Source of the DNA: Bacterioplanoides pacificum
GTDB lineage: Bacteria > Pseudomonadota > Gammaproteobacteria > Pseudomonadales > Oceanobacteraceae
DNA: 64,000 nucleotides
NCBI RefSeq assembly: GCF_042648445.1
Contig: NZ_JBHRYB010000001.1
Location: 1-64,000, forward strand
Direction: 5' to 3'
Shown here: positions 35,440-44,355 of the stretch, one piece after another
Numbering within the stretch: position 1 is the first letter of the stretch
How the letters are laid out: each line of letters begins with the position of its first letter
The notes under the pieces: generated by a model
Database searches by the model: none
What the model was told of the DNA's origin: nothing
Seen by the model: the letters and a program-made list of their open reading frames with translations, nothing else
Program-made: the position numbers and the translations under genes

Positions 35440-35529
35440 AAGGATTCATTTTTTGCTTCAGACCCCATTGTCAGAAGCTAATTCTATAGATCTCTAATAT
35501 TTTTGCGCCCCCGGACGGTGCCAGTATTT

Positions 35530-35549
35530 ATGCGGTTTTCCGCATTTTT
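35530..35549 (+). terminator. Terminator after the HD-GYP gene
   Basis: atgcgg-tttt-ccgcat followed by four T; it separates the HD-GYP gene from the bet operon. Confidence 0.75.
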
Positions 35550-35643
35550 CCGGGGTTGTGGCCGGGTTGTTGTGGATTTTCAGGCTTGATACTTAGACAT
35601 CAATTGTTTAGCCTTGTATTTAAATGAACATTCAATCAAGCGT

Positions 35644-36279
35644 ATGGCAAAGATCAAACCACAGAATCAGCGGCGAGAAGAAATCGTTCAGGCGACCCTG
35701 AAATCCATAGAGCTATATGGATTGTCGGGCACCACGATTAAAACCATCAGTACTCTGGCCGGCATTTCCGTGGGCCTGATCAATCATCACTTTGGCAGCA
35801 AACAACTATTACTGGAATCTGCGGTACGGCATCTGCTGGAGCAGCTGAAAACCGGATTGCTGACCAACTTCCGTGGTCATGAGGCAGGACTGTCGACAGC
35901 GGCCAGTGCCCGCCAGCGTTTACACAGTATTGTTGAAACCAACTTTGCCAGCTTTCAGCAGTCTTCTTCAGCGTCGCGTACCTGGTTATGTTTCTGGGCC
36001 GAAGCGGCACATTCCCCCGAATTATCACGCTTACAACAAGTGAACAGCCGCCGGCTGCGCAGCAACCTGTTGTATTCCTACCGCGCTTTGTTGCCGAGCC
36101 GGCAGGACGCCGTTAACGCGGCAGAAATGACCGCCGCCATGATTGATGGCTTCTGGTTACGCAGCACTCTGAGTAATTCCCCCGAGCAATGTTTCCTGGC
36201 AGCAGAACAACATTGTAAAACCTATATCGATCAGGTCATTGCCGGTTTTGGTGACACAGGACATTCCGATGAAAGTTAA
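35644..36279 (+). CDS. betI: Choline-responsive TetR repressor BetI
   Basis: 211 residues. HTH ...IKTISTLAGISVGLINHHFGSKQLLLES close to BetI of E. coli, then WLCFWAEAAHSPELSRLQQVNSRRLRSNL, a BetI-specific block, and MTAAMIDGFWLRSTLS. BetI represses the choline-to-betaine genes and releases DNA with choline. ATG 35644 (MAKIKPQNQRREEIV) chosen by homology; an upstream TTG would add ten residues. A short palindrome TGAACATTCA (35623-35632) just upstream could be part of its operator. First gene of betIBA; overlaps betB by 11 bases. Confidence 0.9.
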   Translation: MAKIKPQNQRREEIVQATLKSIELYGLSGTTIKTISTLAGISVGLINHHFGSKQLLLESAVRHLLEQLKTGLLTNFRGHEAGLSTAASARQRLHSIVETNFASFQQSSSASRTWLCFWAEAAHSPELSRLQQVNSRRLRSNLLYSYRALLPSRQDAVNAAEMTAAMIDGFWLRSTLSNSPEQCFLAAEQHCKTYIDQVIAGFGDTGHSDES

Positions 36280-37723
36280 AAATTTTATTGCTGGTGGTTA
36301 TCTGGATAACCGCAGCGGAGATACCTTTGATGTGGTTAACCCGGCGACGGCTGAGGTGATGTACCAGGTTGAGGTTGCAGATGATTATATTCAGCAACAA
36401 GCCATCATCAGTGCGCGTCAGGGATTTGCCAGCTGGTCAGCCATGACGGGTATCGAACGCAGCCGTATTCTGAATAAGGCGGTGGCGCTGTTACGCGAGC
36501 GTAATGATGAACTGGCCCGGCTGGAAGTACTCGACACCGGTAAACCCTGGCAGGAAGCCAGTGTCGTGGACGTGGTCACCGGGGCCGATTCGATTGAATT
36601 TTTTGCCGGTCTGGCGCCGTCAATCGAGGGCAATCAACAGGATCTGGGGGGGGATTTTTATTACACCCGGCGTGAGCCCCTGGGGATTTGTGCCGGCATT
36701 GGTGCCTGGAATTACCCATTACAGATCGCCTGCTGGAAATCAGCCCCGGCGCTGGCCTGTGGTAATGCCATGATTTTTAAACCGTCAGAAGAAACCCCGA
36801 TGGGGGCCTGTAAGCTGGCGGAAATCTTTATTGAAGCTGGTGTGCCGGCGGGCGTATTTAACGTGGTACATGGCGCCCGCGAAGTCGGTGAATGGTTAAC
36901 ACACAGTCCGGATATTGAAAAAGTCTCTTTTACCGGCGAAGTGGGCACTGGCAAACGGGTGATGGCTGCAGCTGCGAGCACACTCAAAGACGTCACCATG
37001 GAATTAGGTGGTAAATCACCACTGATCGTTTTTAACGATGCCGATATCGATGAAGCCGTCAGTGCGGCTATGTTAGGTAATTTTTATACCCAGGGGGAAA
37101 TTTGCACGAATGGCACCCGGGTATTTTTACAATCCGGCATTAAGGATGAATTCTTAACCAAGCTTAAGCAGCGTACTGAGCAGAATATTATCGCCGGTGA
37201 CCCGCTGGATCCTGAGGTTAACCTCGGTGCGCTGATTTCAGAAAAACATTACCGCCTGGTGCTGGATTATATCGAAAAAGGCAAAGCGGAAGGTGCTCAG
37301 CTGTTATGTGGTGGTGGTGCGATTAAGCCTTCAGGCGCGCCAAATGGTTTTTTTGTCGCACCAACGGTATTCGTGAACTGCAACGATGAGATGACCATCG
37401 TCAAAGAAGAAATCTTTGGCCCGGTGATGTCGGTGCTGGAATTTGACGACGAAGACGAAGTGATTGCCCGGGCAAATAATACCCATTATGGCCTGGCCGC
37501 CGCTGTCTTCAGTAACGATATTCGTCGTGCTCACCGGGTTATTCATCAGCTGGAAGCCGGTATTTGCTGGATCAATGCCTATGGTGCTTCACCCGCAGAA
37601 ATGCCGGTTGGTGGGTATAAACAATCGGGTATTGGCCGTGAAAATGGCATGGCGACTTTACAACATTACACCCAGATTAAATCTGTGTATGTCGGTATGA
37701 ATTCACTGGAAAGTCCGTTCTGA
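36269..37723 (+). CDS. betB: Betaine aldehyde dehydrogenase
   Basis: 484 residues; oxidises betaine aldehyde to glycine betaine with NAD(P). ALDH motifs: NYPLQIACWKSAPALACGNAMIFKPSE, catalytic Glu in MELGGKSP, catalytic Cys in GEICTNGTRV, and EIFGPVMSVL. ATG 36269 lies within the betI end with 'cacagg' upstream. Middle gene of betIBA. Confidence 0.95.
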   Translation: MKVKNFIAGGYLDNRSGDTFDVVNPATAEVMYQVEVADDYIQQQAIISARQGFASWSAMTGIERSRILNKAVALLRERNDELARLEVLDTGKPWQEASVVDVVTGADSIEFFAGLAPSIEGNQQDLGGDFYYTRREPLGICAGIGAWNYPLQIACWKSAPALACGNAMIFKPSEETPMGACKLAEIFIEAGVPAGVFNVVHGAREVGEWLTHSPDIEKVSFTGEVGTGKRVMAAAASTLKDVTMELGGKSPLIVFNDADIDEAVSAAMLGNFYTQGEICTNGTRVFLQSGIKDEFLTKLKQRTEQNIIAGDPLDPEVNLGALISEKHYRLVLDYIEKGKAEGAQLLCGGGAIKPSGAPNGFFVAPTVFVNCNDEMTIVKEEIFGPVMSVLEFDDEDEVIARANNTHYGLAAAVFSNDIRRAHRVIHQLEAGICWINAYGASPAEMPVGGYKQSGIGRENGMATLQHYTQIKSVYVGMNSLESPF

Positions 37724-37732
37724 GGAACCACC

Positions 37733-39436
37733 ATGGCGCAATATGATTTTATTATTGTCGGAGCCGGCTCGGCTGGTTGTGTGCTGGCTAACCGACTGAC
37801 GGAAAATCCGGAGCATTCGGTATTACTGATCGAAACCGGCGGCAGTGATAAGAGTATTTTTATTCAGATGCCAACGGCATTGTCGATCCCGATGAATACG
37901 GAAAAATACGCCTGGCAATATCACACCGCAGAGGAGCCGTATCTGGATAACCGGGTGATGCATTGTCCGCGCGGTAAAGTGCTTGGTGGCTCTTCATCGA
38001 TTAACGGCATGGTGTATGTTCGTGGTCATGCCCGCGATTTCGATGAATGGCAACAGTCTGGTGCGCAGGGCTGGGATTATGCTCATTGTTTACCTTACTT
38101 CAAGAAAGCCGACGACTGGGCATTCGGTGCAGATGAATACCGCGGAGTGGGTGGGCCGTTAGGCGTAAACAACGGCAACCAGATGAAAAATCCGTTGTAT
38201 AAAGCTTTTATCAAAGCTGGTCAGCAGGCCGGTTATGATTTTACCGAAGATTATAATGGCAAGCAGCAGGAAGGCTTTGGTGCCATGCATATGACGGTTA
38301 AAAATGGCCGCCGCTGGTCGACGGCCAATGCCTATTTGCGTCCGGCGATGCAGCGCAATAATCTGACCGTGATCACTAAAGCTCAGGTGCACAAAGTATT
38401 GCTGCAACAAACAGAGCAAGGACCAAAAGCCGTTGGCGTGGAATATCGTCAGAATGGTACCACGACGCAGGTTAACGCTGGCAAAGAAGTCATCCTCAGT
38501 GCCGGCTCAGTCGGTTCACCACATATTCTGCAATTGTCGGGTATTGGTGATGCGGAGGTGTTAAAAAATGCCGGAATTAAGCTACAGCATGAGCTTCCCG
38601 GTGTTGGCAAAAATCTGCAGGATCATCTGGAATTTTATTTCCAGTTTAAATGCAAACAGGCGGTGACTTTAAACGGCAAGCTTGACTGGTTTAATAAATT
38701 TTTAATTGGCGCACGCTGGTTCTTCTTTAAAACCGGACTGGGCGCAACCAATCACTTTGAATCCTGTGGCTTTATTCGTTCTAAGGCCGGAGTTGAGTGG
38801 CCTGATCTGCAATATCACTTCTTGCCGGCAGCCATGCGTTATGACGGTCGGGCGGCATTTTCCGGTCATGGATTTCAGGTTCATATTGGCCATAACAAGC
38901 CGAAAAGCCGCGGCCATGTGCACGTAAAATCCGCCAACCCGGATGATCATCCGGAGATTTTATTTAATTACCTGCAGCACCCGGACGATATTGAAGGCTT
39001 TCGTGATTGTGTAAAACGTACCCGGGAAATTATTGGTCAGGCAGCGTTTGATGATTACCGCGATGGTGAAATTCAGCCCGGCGAGCAGGTGCAGAGCGAT
39101 GAGCAAATAGATGCGTTTGTGCGCGCCAGCGTAGAAAGCGCCTATCACCCGTCATGCAGCTGCAAGATGGGTGAAGATGATATGGCCGTTGTCGATTCCC
39201 ACACCCGGGTTCATGGTGTGCAGGGTTTGCGGGTGGTGGACTCGTCGGTATTTCCTACCATACCCAACGGTAACCTGAATGCGCCGACCATCATGACCGC
39301 CGAACGGGCTGCGGATCTGATCCGTTGTGATCACGAAAGCGGTTATCAGATGTTGCCGGCCAGTCAGGCTGAGGTTGGCATGAACCCGGACTGGCAACAA
39401 CAACAACGCTCTGGCACGCCACAGCGTTCAGTTTAA
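37733..39436 (+). CDS. betA: Choline dehydrogenase
   Basis: 567 residues; membrane-associated FAD enzyme of the GMC family, oxidising choline to betaine aldehyde. FAD site IIVGAGSAGCVLANRL, GMC signature 1 PRGKVLGGSSSINGMVYVRG, signature 2 GSVGSPHILQLSGIG, C-terminal catalytic region YHPSCSCKMG and NGNLNAPTIMTAERAAD. Length matches E. coli BetA. 9 bases after betB with 'gaggaaccacc' as ribosome site. Confidence 0.96.
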   Translation: MAQYDFIIVGAGSAGCVLANRLTENPEHSVLLIETGGSDKSIFIQMPTALSIPMNTEKYAWQYHTAEEPYLDNRVMHCPRGKVLGGSSSINGMVYVRGHARDFDEWQQSGAQGWDYAHCLPYFKKADDWAFGADEYRGVGGPLGVNNGNQMKNPLYKAFIKAGQQAGYDFTEDYNGKQQEGFGAMHMTVKNGRRWSTANAYLRPAMQRNNLTVITKAQVHKVLLQQTEQGPKAVGVEYRQNGTTTQVNAGKEVILSAGSVGSPHILQLSGIGDAEVLKNAGIKLQHELPGVGKNLQDHLEFYFQFKCKQAVTLNGKLDWFNKFLIGARWFFFKTGLGATNHFESCGFIRSKAGVEWPDLQYHFLPAAMRYDGRAAFSGHGFQVHIGHNKPKSRGHVHVKSANPDDHPEILFNYLQHPDDIEGFRDCVKRTREIIGQAAFDDYRDGEIQPGEQVQSDEQIDAFVRASVESAYHPSCSCKMGEDDMAVVDSHTRVHGVQGLRVVDSSVFPTIPNGNLNAPTIMTAERAADLIRCDHESGYQMLPASQAEVGMNPDWQQQQRSGTPQRSV

Positions 39437-39485
39437 ATCAGCAACCATAACAACGATAACGACGATAACGACGGAGAAGAAAGGT

Positions 39486-40409
39486 ATGAAACTCAAACAT
39501 TTAGTCTGTTCCGCTTTACTCGCAATGCCTGCAATGTCACAGGCTGGCCAGTGCGATACAGTTCGTTTTGCCGACGTCGGCTGGACGGATATCACGGCAA
39601 CCACGGCGGTTGCATCCGTTGTACTGGAGAGCATTGGCTACGACACCAAAACCCAGGTGCTGTCGGTACCGGTTACCTATAAATCACTGGAAAACAACGA
39701 TATTGATGTTTTCCTGGGCAACTGGATGCCAACCATGGAAGGTGATATTAAACCTTACCGTGAGCGTGGCACGGTAGAAACTCTGGTGACAAATCTGGAA
39801 GGTGCCAAATACACCCTGGCGGTACCACAGTATGTATATGACGCCGGTGTAAAAAGTTTTGCCGACATTGCTAAATACGCCGATAAATTCGATAACAAAA
39901 TTTATGGTATTGAGCCGGGTAATGACGGTAACCGCCTGATCCAGACCATGATTGATCAGAACGCATTTGAGCTGAAAGAATTTGAAGTGGTTGAGTCCAG
40001 CGAAGCGGGCATGCTGTCTCAGGTTAAACGTAAAACCCGCCGTGATAAGTGGATTGTTTTCCTGGGTTGGGAACCACATCCGATGAACGCTAACTTTGAT
40101 CTGGCCTACCTTGAAGGCGGTGATGATTTCTTTGGCCCGAATCTGGGTGGCGCAGTGGTGAAAACCAATGTGCGTAAAGGTTATACCAGCGAATGTCCTA
40201 ATGTTGGCAAATTCCTGAGCAACCTGAAGTTTACCCTGCAGGCTGAAAACGAAATTATGGCCGGCATTCTGGATGAAGGTAAAAAGCCTGCAGACGCGGC
40301 CAAAGCCTGGATTAAAAAGAATCCAGAGGCTCTGAATGTCTGGTTAGAAGGCGTAAACACCAAAGACGGTGCACAAGCACTGCAATCTGCGCTCGCTCTG
40401 ACTGAGTAA
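39486..40409 (+). CDS. choX: Choline/betaine ABC transporter substrate-binding protein
   Basis: 307 residues, periplasmic. Signal peptide MKLKHLVCSALLAMPAMSQA. OpuAC-type fold with aromatic-box motifs VRFADVGWTDITATTAVAS, DVFLGNWMPTMEGDIKPY and KWIVFLGWEPHPMNANFDL. The layout, 'gnwmP' motif and linkage to betIBA fit ChoX (choline) rather than ProX, though betaine binding is possible. Strong leader ('ggagaagaaaggt') before ATG. Followed by two hairpins likely protecting its mRNA. Confidence 0.88.
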   Translation: MKLKHLVCSALLAMPAMSQAGQCDTVRFADVGWTDITATTAVASVVLESIGYDTKTQVLSVPVTYKSLENNDIDVFLGNWMPTMEGDIKPYRERGTVETLVTNLEGAKYTLAVPQYVYDAGVKSFADIAKYADKFDNKIYGIEPGNDGNRLIQTMIDQNAFELKEFEVVESSEAGMLSQVKRKTRRDKWIVFLGWEPHPMNANFDLAYLEGGDDFFGPNLGGAVVKTNVRKGYTSECPNVGKFLSNLKFTLQAENEIMAGILDEGKKPADAAKAWIKKNPEALNVWLEGVNTKDGAQALQSALALTE

Positions 40410-40418
40410 GCGCCATCA

Positions 40419-40480
40419 ATGAGCCGCAGCAGCGGCTCATACCTGCCCGGTTATCCTACGATAACCTGAGTTATCGGGCA
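40419..40480 (+). promoter_or_regulatory. Tandem mRNA hairpins between choX and choW
   Basis: Hairpin 1: 9-bp perfect stem ATGAGCCGC / GCGGCTCAT (40419-40427, 40432-40440), loop agca. Hairpin 2: outer tgcccg/cgggca (40444-40449, 40475-40480) with inner ggttatc/gataacc (40449-40455, 40460-40466). Neither has a T-run, so they look like 3' stabilisers or partial attenuators that would raise binding-protein over permease levels. Confidence 0.65.
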
Positions 40481-40535
40481 TCCGGTAGCGTTAACGGGCA
40501 TTACTGTTTTATAGCACTACTTTACGGGCACGATT

Positions 40536-41369
40536 GTGGAAGATTATAAAATCCCGCTTGGGCGTTATACTGAGAACTTTTTTGACTGGTTGGTCGATAA
40601 TGCTTCTGGTTTTTTTGATGTTATATCCGACTCACTGGCCTGGCTGATTGAGCTGCTGACCTCCGGATTATTATGGCTGCATCCCGGAGCTTTTATTGTG
40701 TTGGTTGCCGGGCTTGCCTATTGGCTGCACCGTTCGCTACCACTGGTGGCCTTTGCTGTGGTGTCTCTGTTACTGATCTGGAATCTGGGTTATTGGGAAG
40801 AAACCATGGAAACCCTGTCGCTGGTGTTATACGCGACCTTATTCTGCATTCTGATTGGTTTGCCGCTTGGTATTTATGCGGCGCATCATCCATGGTTGTT
40901 CAGCGCGTTGCGGCCGGTACTGGACCTGATGCAAACCGTGCCAACGTTTGTGTACCTGATCCCGACACTGACTTTGTTTGGCCTGGGTGTGGTGCCTGGC
41001 CTGATCTCTACCATTATTTTTGCCATTGCCGCTCCGGTACGACTGACCTATCTGGGCATTTCCGAAGTACCGAAAGAAATGATTGAAGCGGGGCAGTCGT
41101 TTGGTGCGACAAAAGCACAATTATTATTCCGTATTGAATTACCGGCAGCTGCCAGCAATATTGCTGCGGGGGTGACCCAGTGCATCATGTTGTCGTTGTC
41201 GATGGTGGTGATTGCTGCGCTGGTTGGTGCAGATGGCCTGGGGAAACCCGTGGTACGGGCATTAAATACGGTGGATATTGCCAGCGGCTTTGAAGCCGGG
41301 CTGGCGATTGTATTGTTAGCTATTTTGCTGGACCGTTTGTTTAAACAGAAAGAGCAGGTGAGTGCATGA
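40536..41369 (+). CDS. choW: Choline ABC transporter permease
   Basis: 277 residues with about six to seven membrane helices. The binding-protein-dependent permease EAA loop is visible: SEVPKEMIEAGQSFGATKAQLLFRIELPAA. PTFVYLIPTLTLFGLGVVPG is typical of ProW/OpuAB/ChoW. Start is GTG 40536. Overlaps choV by four bases (ATGA). Confidence 0.9.
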   Translation: MEDYKIPLGRYTENFFDWLVDNASGFFDVISDSLAWLIELLTSGLLWLHPGAFIVLVAGLAYWLHRSLPLVAFAVVSLLLIWNLGYWEETMETLSLVLYATLFCILIGLPLGIYAAHHPWLFSALRPVLDLMQTVPTFVYLIPTLTLFGLGVVPGLISTIIFAIAAPVRLTYLGISEVPKEMIEAGQSFGATKAQLLFRIELPAAASNIAAGVTQCIMLSLSMVVIAALVGADGLGKPVVRALNTVDIASGFEAGLAIVLLAILLDRLFKQKEQVSA

Positions 41370-42532
41370 TCGAAATTAAAAACCTCGATGTGATTTTTGG
41401 TAATGCACCCGAGAAAGCACTGAATCTGCTGGACAAGGGGTGTGACCGGGATGAAATTCTGGATAAAACCGGCCAGGTGCTTGGTGTAAAAGGGGCCAGT
41501 CTGAGCGTTAATAAGGGAGAAATCTGCGTATTAATGGGTCTCTCTGGCTCTGGTAAGTCAAGTCTGCTACGTTGTGTTAATGGCTTGAATCCGATTACCC
41601 GGGGTGAGGTAAATATCGAATACCAGGGAAATATGATCAACTTTGCCGAAGCGGACGAGCAGACTCAGCGTGAATTACGCATGAAAACCATTTCTATGGT
41701 ATTTCAGAAGTTTGCCCTGATGCCGTGGCTGACTGTGGCCGAAAATGTCGCTATGCCACTGGAAATTCAGGGGCTGGATAAAAAGTCTGTCCGCAAACGG
41801 GTGGCTGAGCAGCTTGATATCGTTGGCTTATCGGAATGGGCTGACCACAAGCCGAGCCAGTTATCGGGCGGCATGCAACAACGGGTTGGTCTGGCCCGGG
41901 CGTTGGCAACTGAATCTGATATTTTATTAATGGATGAGCCTTTTTCTGCCCTCGACCCACTGATTCGCAGCCAGCTGCAGGACGAGTTATTGCAGCTGCA
42001 GGAAAAGCTGAATAAAACCATTATCTTTGTGTCCCACGATTTAGATGAAGCACTGAAAATCGGCAACCATATCGCCATTATGAAAGATGGTGAAATTGTC
42101 CAGCACGGCAATCCACAGGAAATTGTCATGGATCCGGCGGATGATTATGTGCGTGATTTTGTCGCTCATACCAATCCGATGAATGTATTACTGGCACGTG
42201 ATCTGATGCGACCGATTGCTGAGCTGAATACCGCGGAAAAAGGTTATTGCCTGAGTAAACGTCACGACTACTGGCTGGCAGCAGACAAACAATCTGTGAT
42301 TCATCGCGACAGCCAGACGGCGCTGCAGCGGTTCGACAATGCAGCCAGCAGTGCTGAGTTAAAAATGACCGGTACCATTGTGTCGGCGAAAACGCCGATG
42401 CGTGACGTGCTGGAAATTCGTTACGATACTGATCATGCTGTTTTTATTGAAGAAAATAACGACATTGTTGGTTTTGTTGGCGATAAAGAATTGTTTCATT
42501 CGTTACTGGGCAAAATGCTGCAGAACGACTGA
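41366..42532 (+). CDS. choV: Choline ABC transporter ATP-binding protein
   Basis: 388 residues, ProV-like. Walker A MGLSGSGKSSLLRC, Q-loop FQKFALMPW, signature LSGGMQQRVGLARALA, Walker B ILLMDEPFSALDPLIR, H-loop FVSHDLDEAL. The N-terminal ~45 residues (GNAPEKALNLLDKGCDRDEILDKTG) are the known extension of QAT-family ATPases; the C-terminal ~110 residues are a reduced CBS-like regulatory part. Energises ChoXW. Confidence 0.93.
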   Translation: MIEIKNLDVIFGNAPEKALNLLDKGCDRDEILDKTGQVLGVKGASLSVNKGEICVLMGLSGSGKSSLLRCVNGLNPITRGEVNIEYQGNMINFAEADEQTQRELRMKTISMVFQKFALMPWLTVAENVAMPLEIQGLDKKSVRKRVAEQLDIVGLSEWADHKPSQLSGGMQQRVGLARALATESDILLMDEPFSALDPLIRSQLQDELLQLQEKLNKTIIFVSHDLDEALKIGNHIAIMKDGEIVQHGNPQEIVMDPADDYVRDFVAHTNPMNVLLARDLMRPIAELNTAEKGYCLSKRHDYWLAADKQSVIHRDSQTALQRFDNAASSAELKMTGTIVSAKTPMRDVLEIRYDTDHAVFIEENNDIVGFVGDKELFHSLLGKMLQND

Positions 42533-42608
42533 GTAACAATGGGTGCTGACATGCACCACTATAAAAATATGTTTTCAGACATTTGTCTTAAAAAACCGGA
42601 GGAAAGTT

Positions 42609-43664
42609 ATGTTGAAAAAAAGCCTTCTTGCATTAGCGGTTACTGCCGCAGCAATGCCGGCCATCGCCTCAGATTCTATTTCTGGTGGCTTCTGGGTTAA
42701 CCATACTATTGGCAATGACGATTTAACCGAAGCAACTTATGGTGATACTAACTACGAAGCATTAATTCTTTATATTGACAAGACAGATGAAGAAAGCGGT
42801 TGGACTTTCTCTTCCGAGATGCGTTATGCCTCCGGTGCTTTTACCGACCCGGCTAACAACAATACTGGTGGCCATTTTGGTTTCCATAAAGCCTGGATCG
42901 GCAAAAAGTTTGGCGCTGGCCAGCTGACCATTGGTAAGTCCGAAGTACCGTTTGGCTGGCAAAGTGTCAACTTCTGGCCTGGCGATGGCATGATGGGTGG
43001 TTATGGCGATCAGATGGACGTCGGTGTGAAATGGTCGGCGGAATTTGGCGCGCTGAGCTACGATGTGGCGTATTTCCACGTTGATGACTTCGGTAACTCC
43101 ACCGAAACCCAGGACGATGGCGGTCACTGGGGCAGCAAAGCCACTTACCAGAAAGCCCAGACCTTTGTTGGTAACGTAGCGTACAGCGTTGCAAAAGATC
43201 AGAAAGTGGGTGTTTCCTATCAGAACGGTCGTTTACGTGATCTGTCTGATGATGATGATATGCGCCCTTACAACGGCGATCACAACGCGGCCGTGGCCTA
43301 TTATGAAGGCGGTTTTGGTGATCTGGGCGTAAAAGCGCAATATATGACCACATACCGCGACCTGCGTGGTGTTGGTGGTGTACCGCAGCAGGAAGTTAAA
43401 AATGATCGCAAAGCGGTGACCGTGACCTATACTATGGGTGACTACAACTTCTACGTCGATTACAGCAACGCTGAAAGCAAAACCAAAGATTATAAAGACG
43501 TTGTGGGTTCGGCCGACAGTTACGCTTCTGGTGTCAGCTATAACTATGGCCCGGGTTGGTTCTATCTGGAATACCTGAGCAATGACGGTGACATCGACGA
43601 GAACGGTCGTGTAGAAAATGGTGATGATGACGCCTGGTTTGTGACCATGGATTATTACTTCTGA
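42609..43664 (+). CDS. Outer-membrane porin linked to choline uptake
   Basis: 351 residues. Signal peptide MLKKSLLALAVTAAAMPAIA. The mature part alternates in short amphipathic strands with acidic, aromatic-rich turns (DDLTEATYGDTNYE, DLSDDDDMRPYNGDH) and ends VTMDYYF with terminal Phe, so it is a beta-barrel of about 16 strands. It resembles phosphate-selective-type (OprO/OprP) porins in layout only. Strong ribosome site 'ggaggaaag'. It directly follows choXWV before any terminator and is closed by one at 43693, so it is probably part of that operon; the acidic loops would suit a cationic solute such as choline (inference). Confidence 0.8.
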   Translation: MLKKSLLALAVTAAAMPAIASDSISGGFWVNHTIGNDDLTEATYGDTNYEALILYIDKTDEESGWTFSSEMRYASGAFTDPANNNTGGHFGFHKAWIGKKFGAGQLTIGKSEVPFGWQSVNFWPGDGMMGGYGDQMDVGVKWSAEFGALSYDVAYFHVDDFGNSTETQDDGGHWGSKATYQKAQTFVGNVAYSVAKDQKVGVSYQNGRLRDLSDDDDMRPYNGDHNAAVAYYEGGFGDLGVKAQYMTTYRDLRGVGGVPQQEVKNDRKAVTVTYTMGDYNFYVDYSNAESKTKDYKDVVGSADSYASGVSYNYGPGWFYLEYLSNDGDIDENGRVENGDDDAWFVTMDYYF

Positions 43665-43692
43665 TCAGCCCACTTCCCGTGAGCTGAAGAAC

Positions 43693-43719
43693 AAAGCGCG
43701 GATTTTTCCGCGCTTTTTT
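43693..43719 (+). terminator. Terminator after the porin gene
   Basis: 10-bp stem aaagcgcgga / tccgcgcttt with 4-base loop and T-run. Confidence 0.92.
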
Positions 43720-43799
43720 GTTTCCGCATAAGTGAAAATCGCTATAGTCGCCACCGGGTGCTGTGGCTATACTGCGCCGATTGACAGACAGGTACCGAA

Positions 43800-44291
43800 A
43801 TGGACAGATACGATCAGGTGTTAGTTGCGTTACGTCGCATTATTCGTGCGACGGATTTACATTCCAAAAAGCTGAGCAAAACTTCCGGCTTAACCGCTCC
43901 TCAGTTGTTGATTCTGCAAACCCTGCGTGAGCAGAGTGATTTAACCGTGGGCGAAGTTGCCAAGAAGGTGTCGTTATCCCAGGCAACGGTCACCACCATT
44001 GTTGACCGCCTGGAACGGGGTGGTTATGTCTATCGCGAACGCGGAACGGCAGATAAACGTAAGGTATATGTTTATCTGACCGACAAAGCTTTTGCGACCC
44101 TGGTGGACGCACCCAAGCCACTGCAGGATAACTTTGTACAACAGTTTCAGGACCTGCATGACTGGGAACAAACCATGATTCTGGCTTCGCTGGAACGGGT
44201 TGCTTATATGATGGACGCACAACATATCGATGCGGCTCCGGTACTGGATATTGGCGCCCTGGACCGTAACGAAGCGGCCAAAAACCAATAA
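43800..44291 (+). CDS. MarR-family regulator, EctR/CosR-like
   Basis: 163 residues. Winged-helix core LTAPQLLILQTLREQSDLTVGEVAKKVSLSQATVTTIVDRLERGGYVYRERGTADKRKVYVYLTDKA with the DxRxx wing. The N-terminus (ALRRIIRATDLHSKKLSKTSGL) is reminiscent of EctR of methylotrophs and CosR of Vibrio, MarR repressors of compatible-solute genes. Location beside the betaine/choline locus supports that role; this is inference. It has its own short upstream region. Confidence 0.8.
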   Translation: MDRYDQVLVALRRIIRATDLHSKKLSKTSGLTAPQLLILQTLREQSDLTVGEVAKKVSLSQATVTTIVDRLERGGYVYRERGTADKRKVYVYLTDKAFATLVDAPKPLQDNFVQQFQDLHDWEQTMILASLERVAYMMDAQHIDAAPVLDIGALDRNEAAKNQ

Positions 44292-44355
44292 AGACTGTTC
44301 CGTCTGCCTTAACTGAACCTGTGTCATACTCGCCGTTTTGACACAGGTGACGGTT

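Noticed and set aside
35614..35643. Upstream TTG extension of BetI
   Set aside because: Adds ten residues absent from BetI homologues; the ATG at 35644 fits the family.
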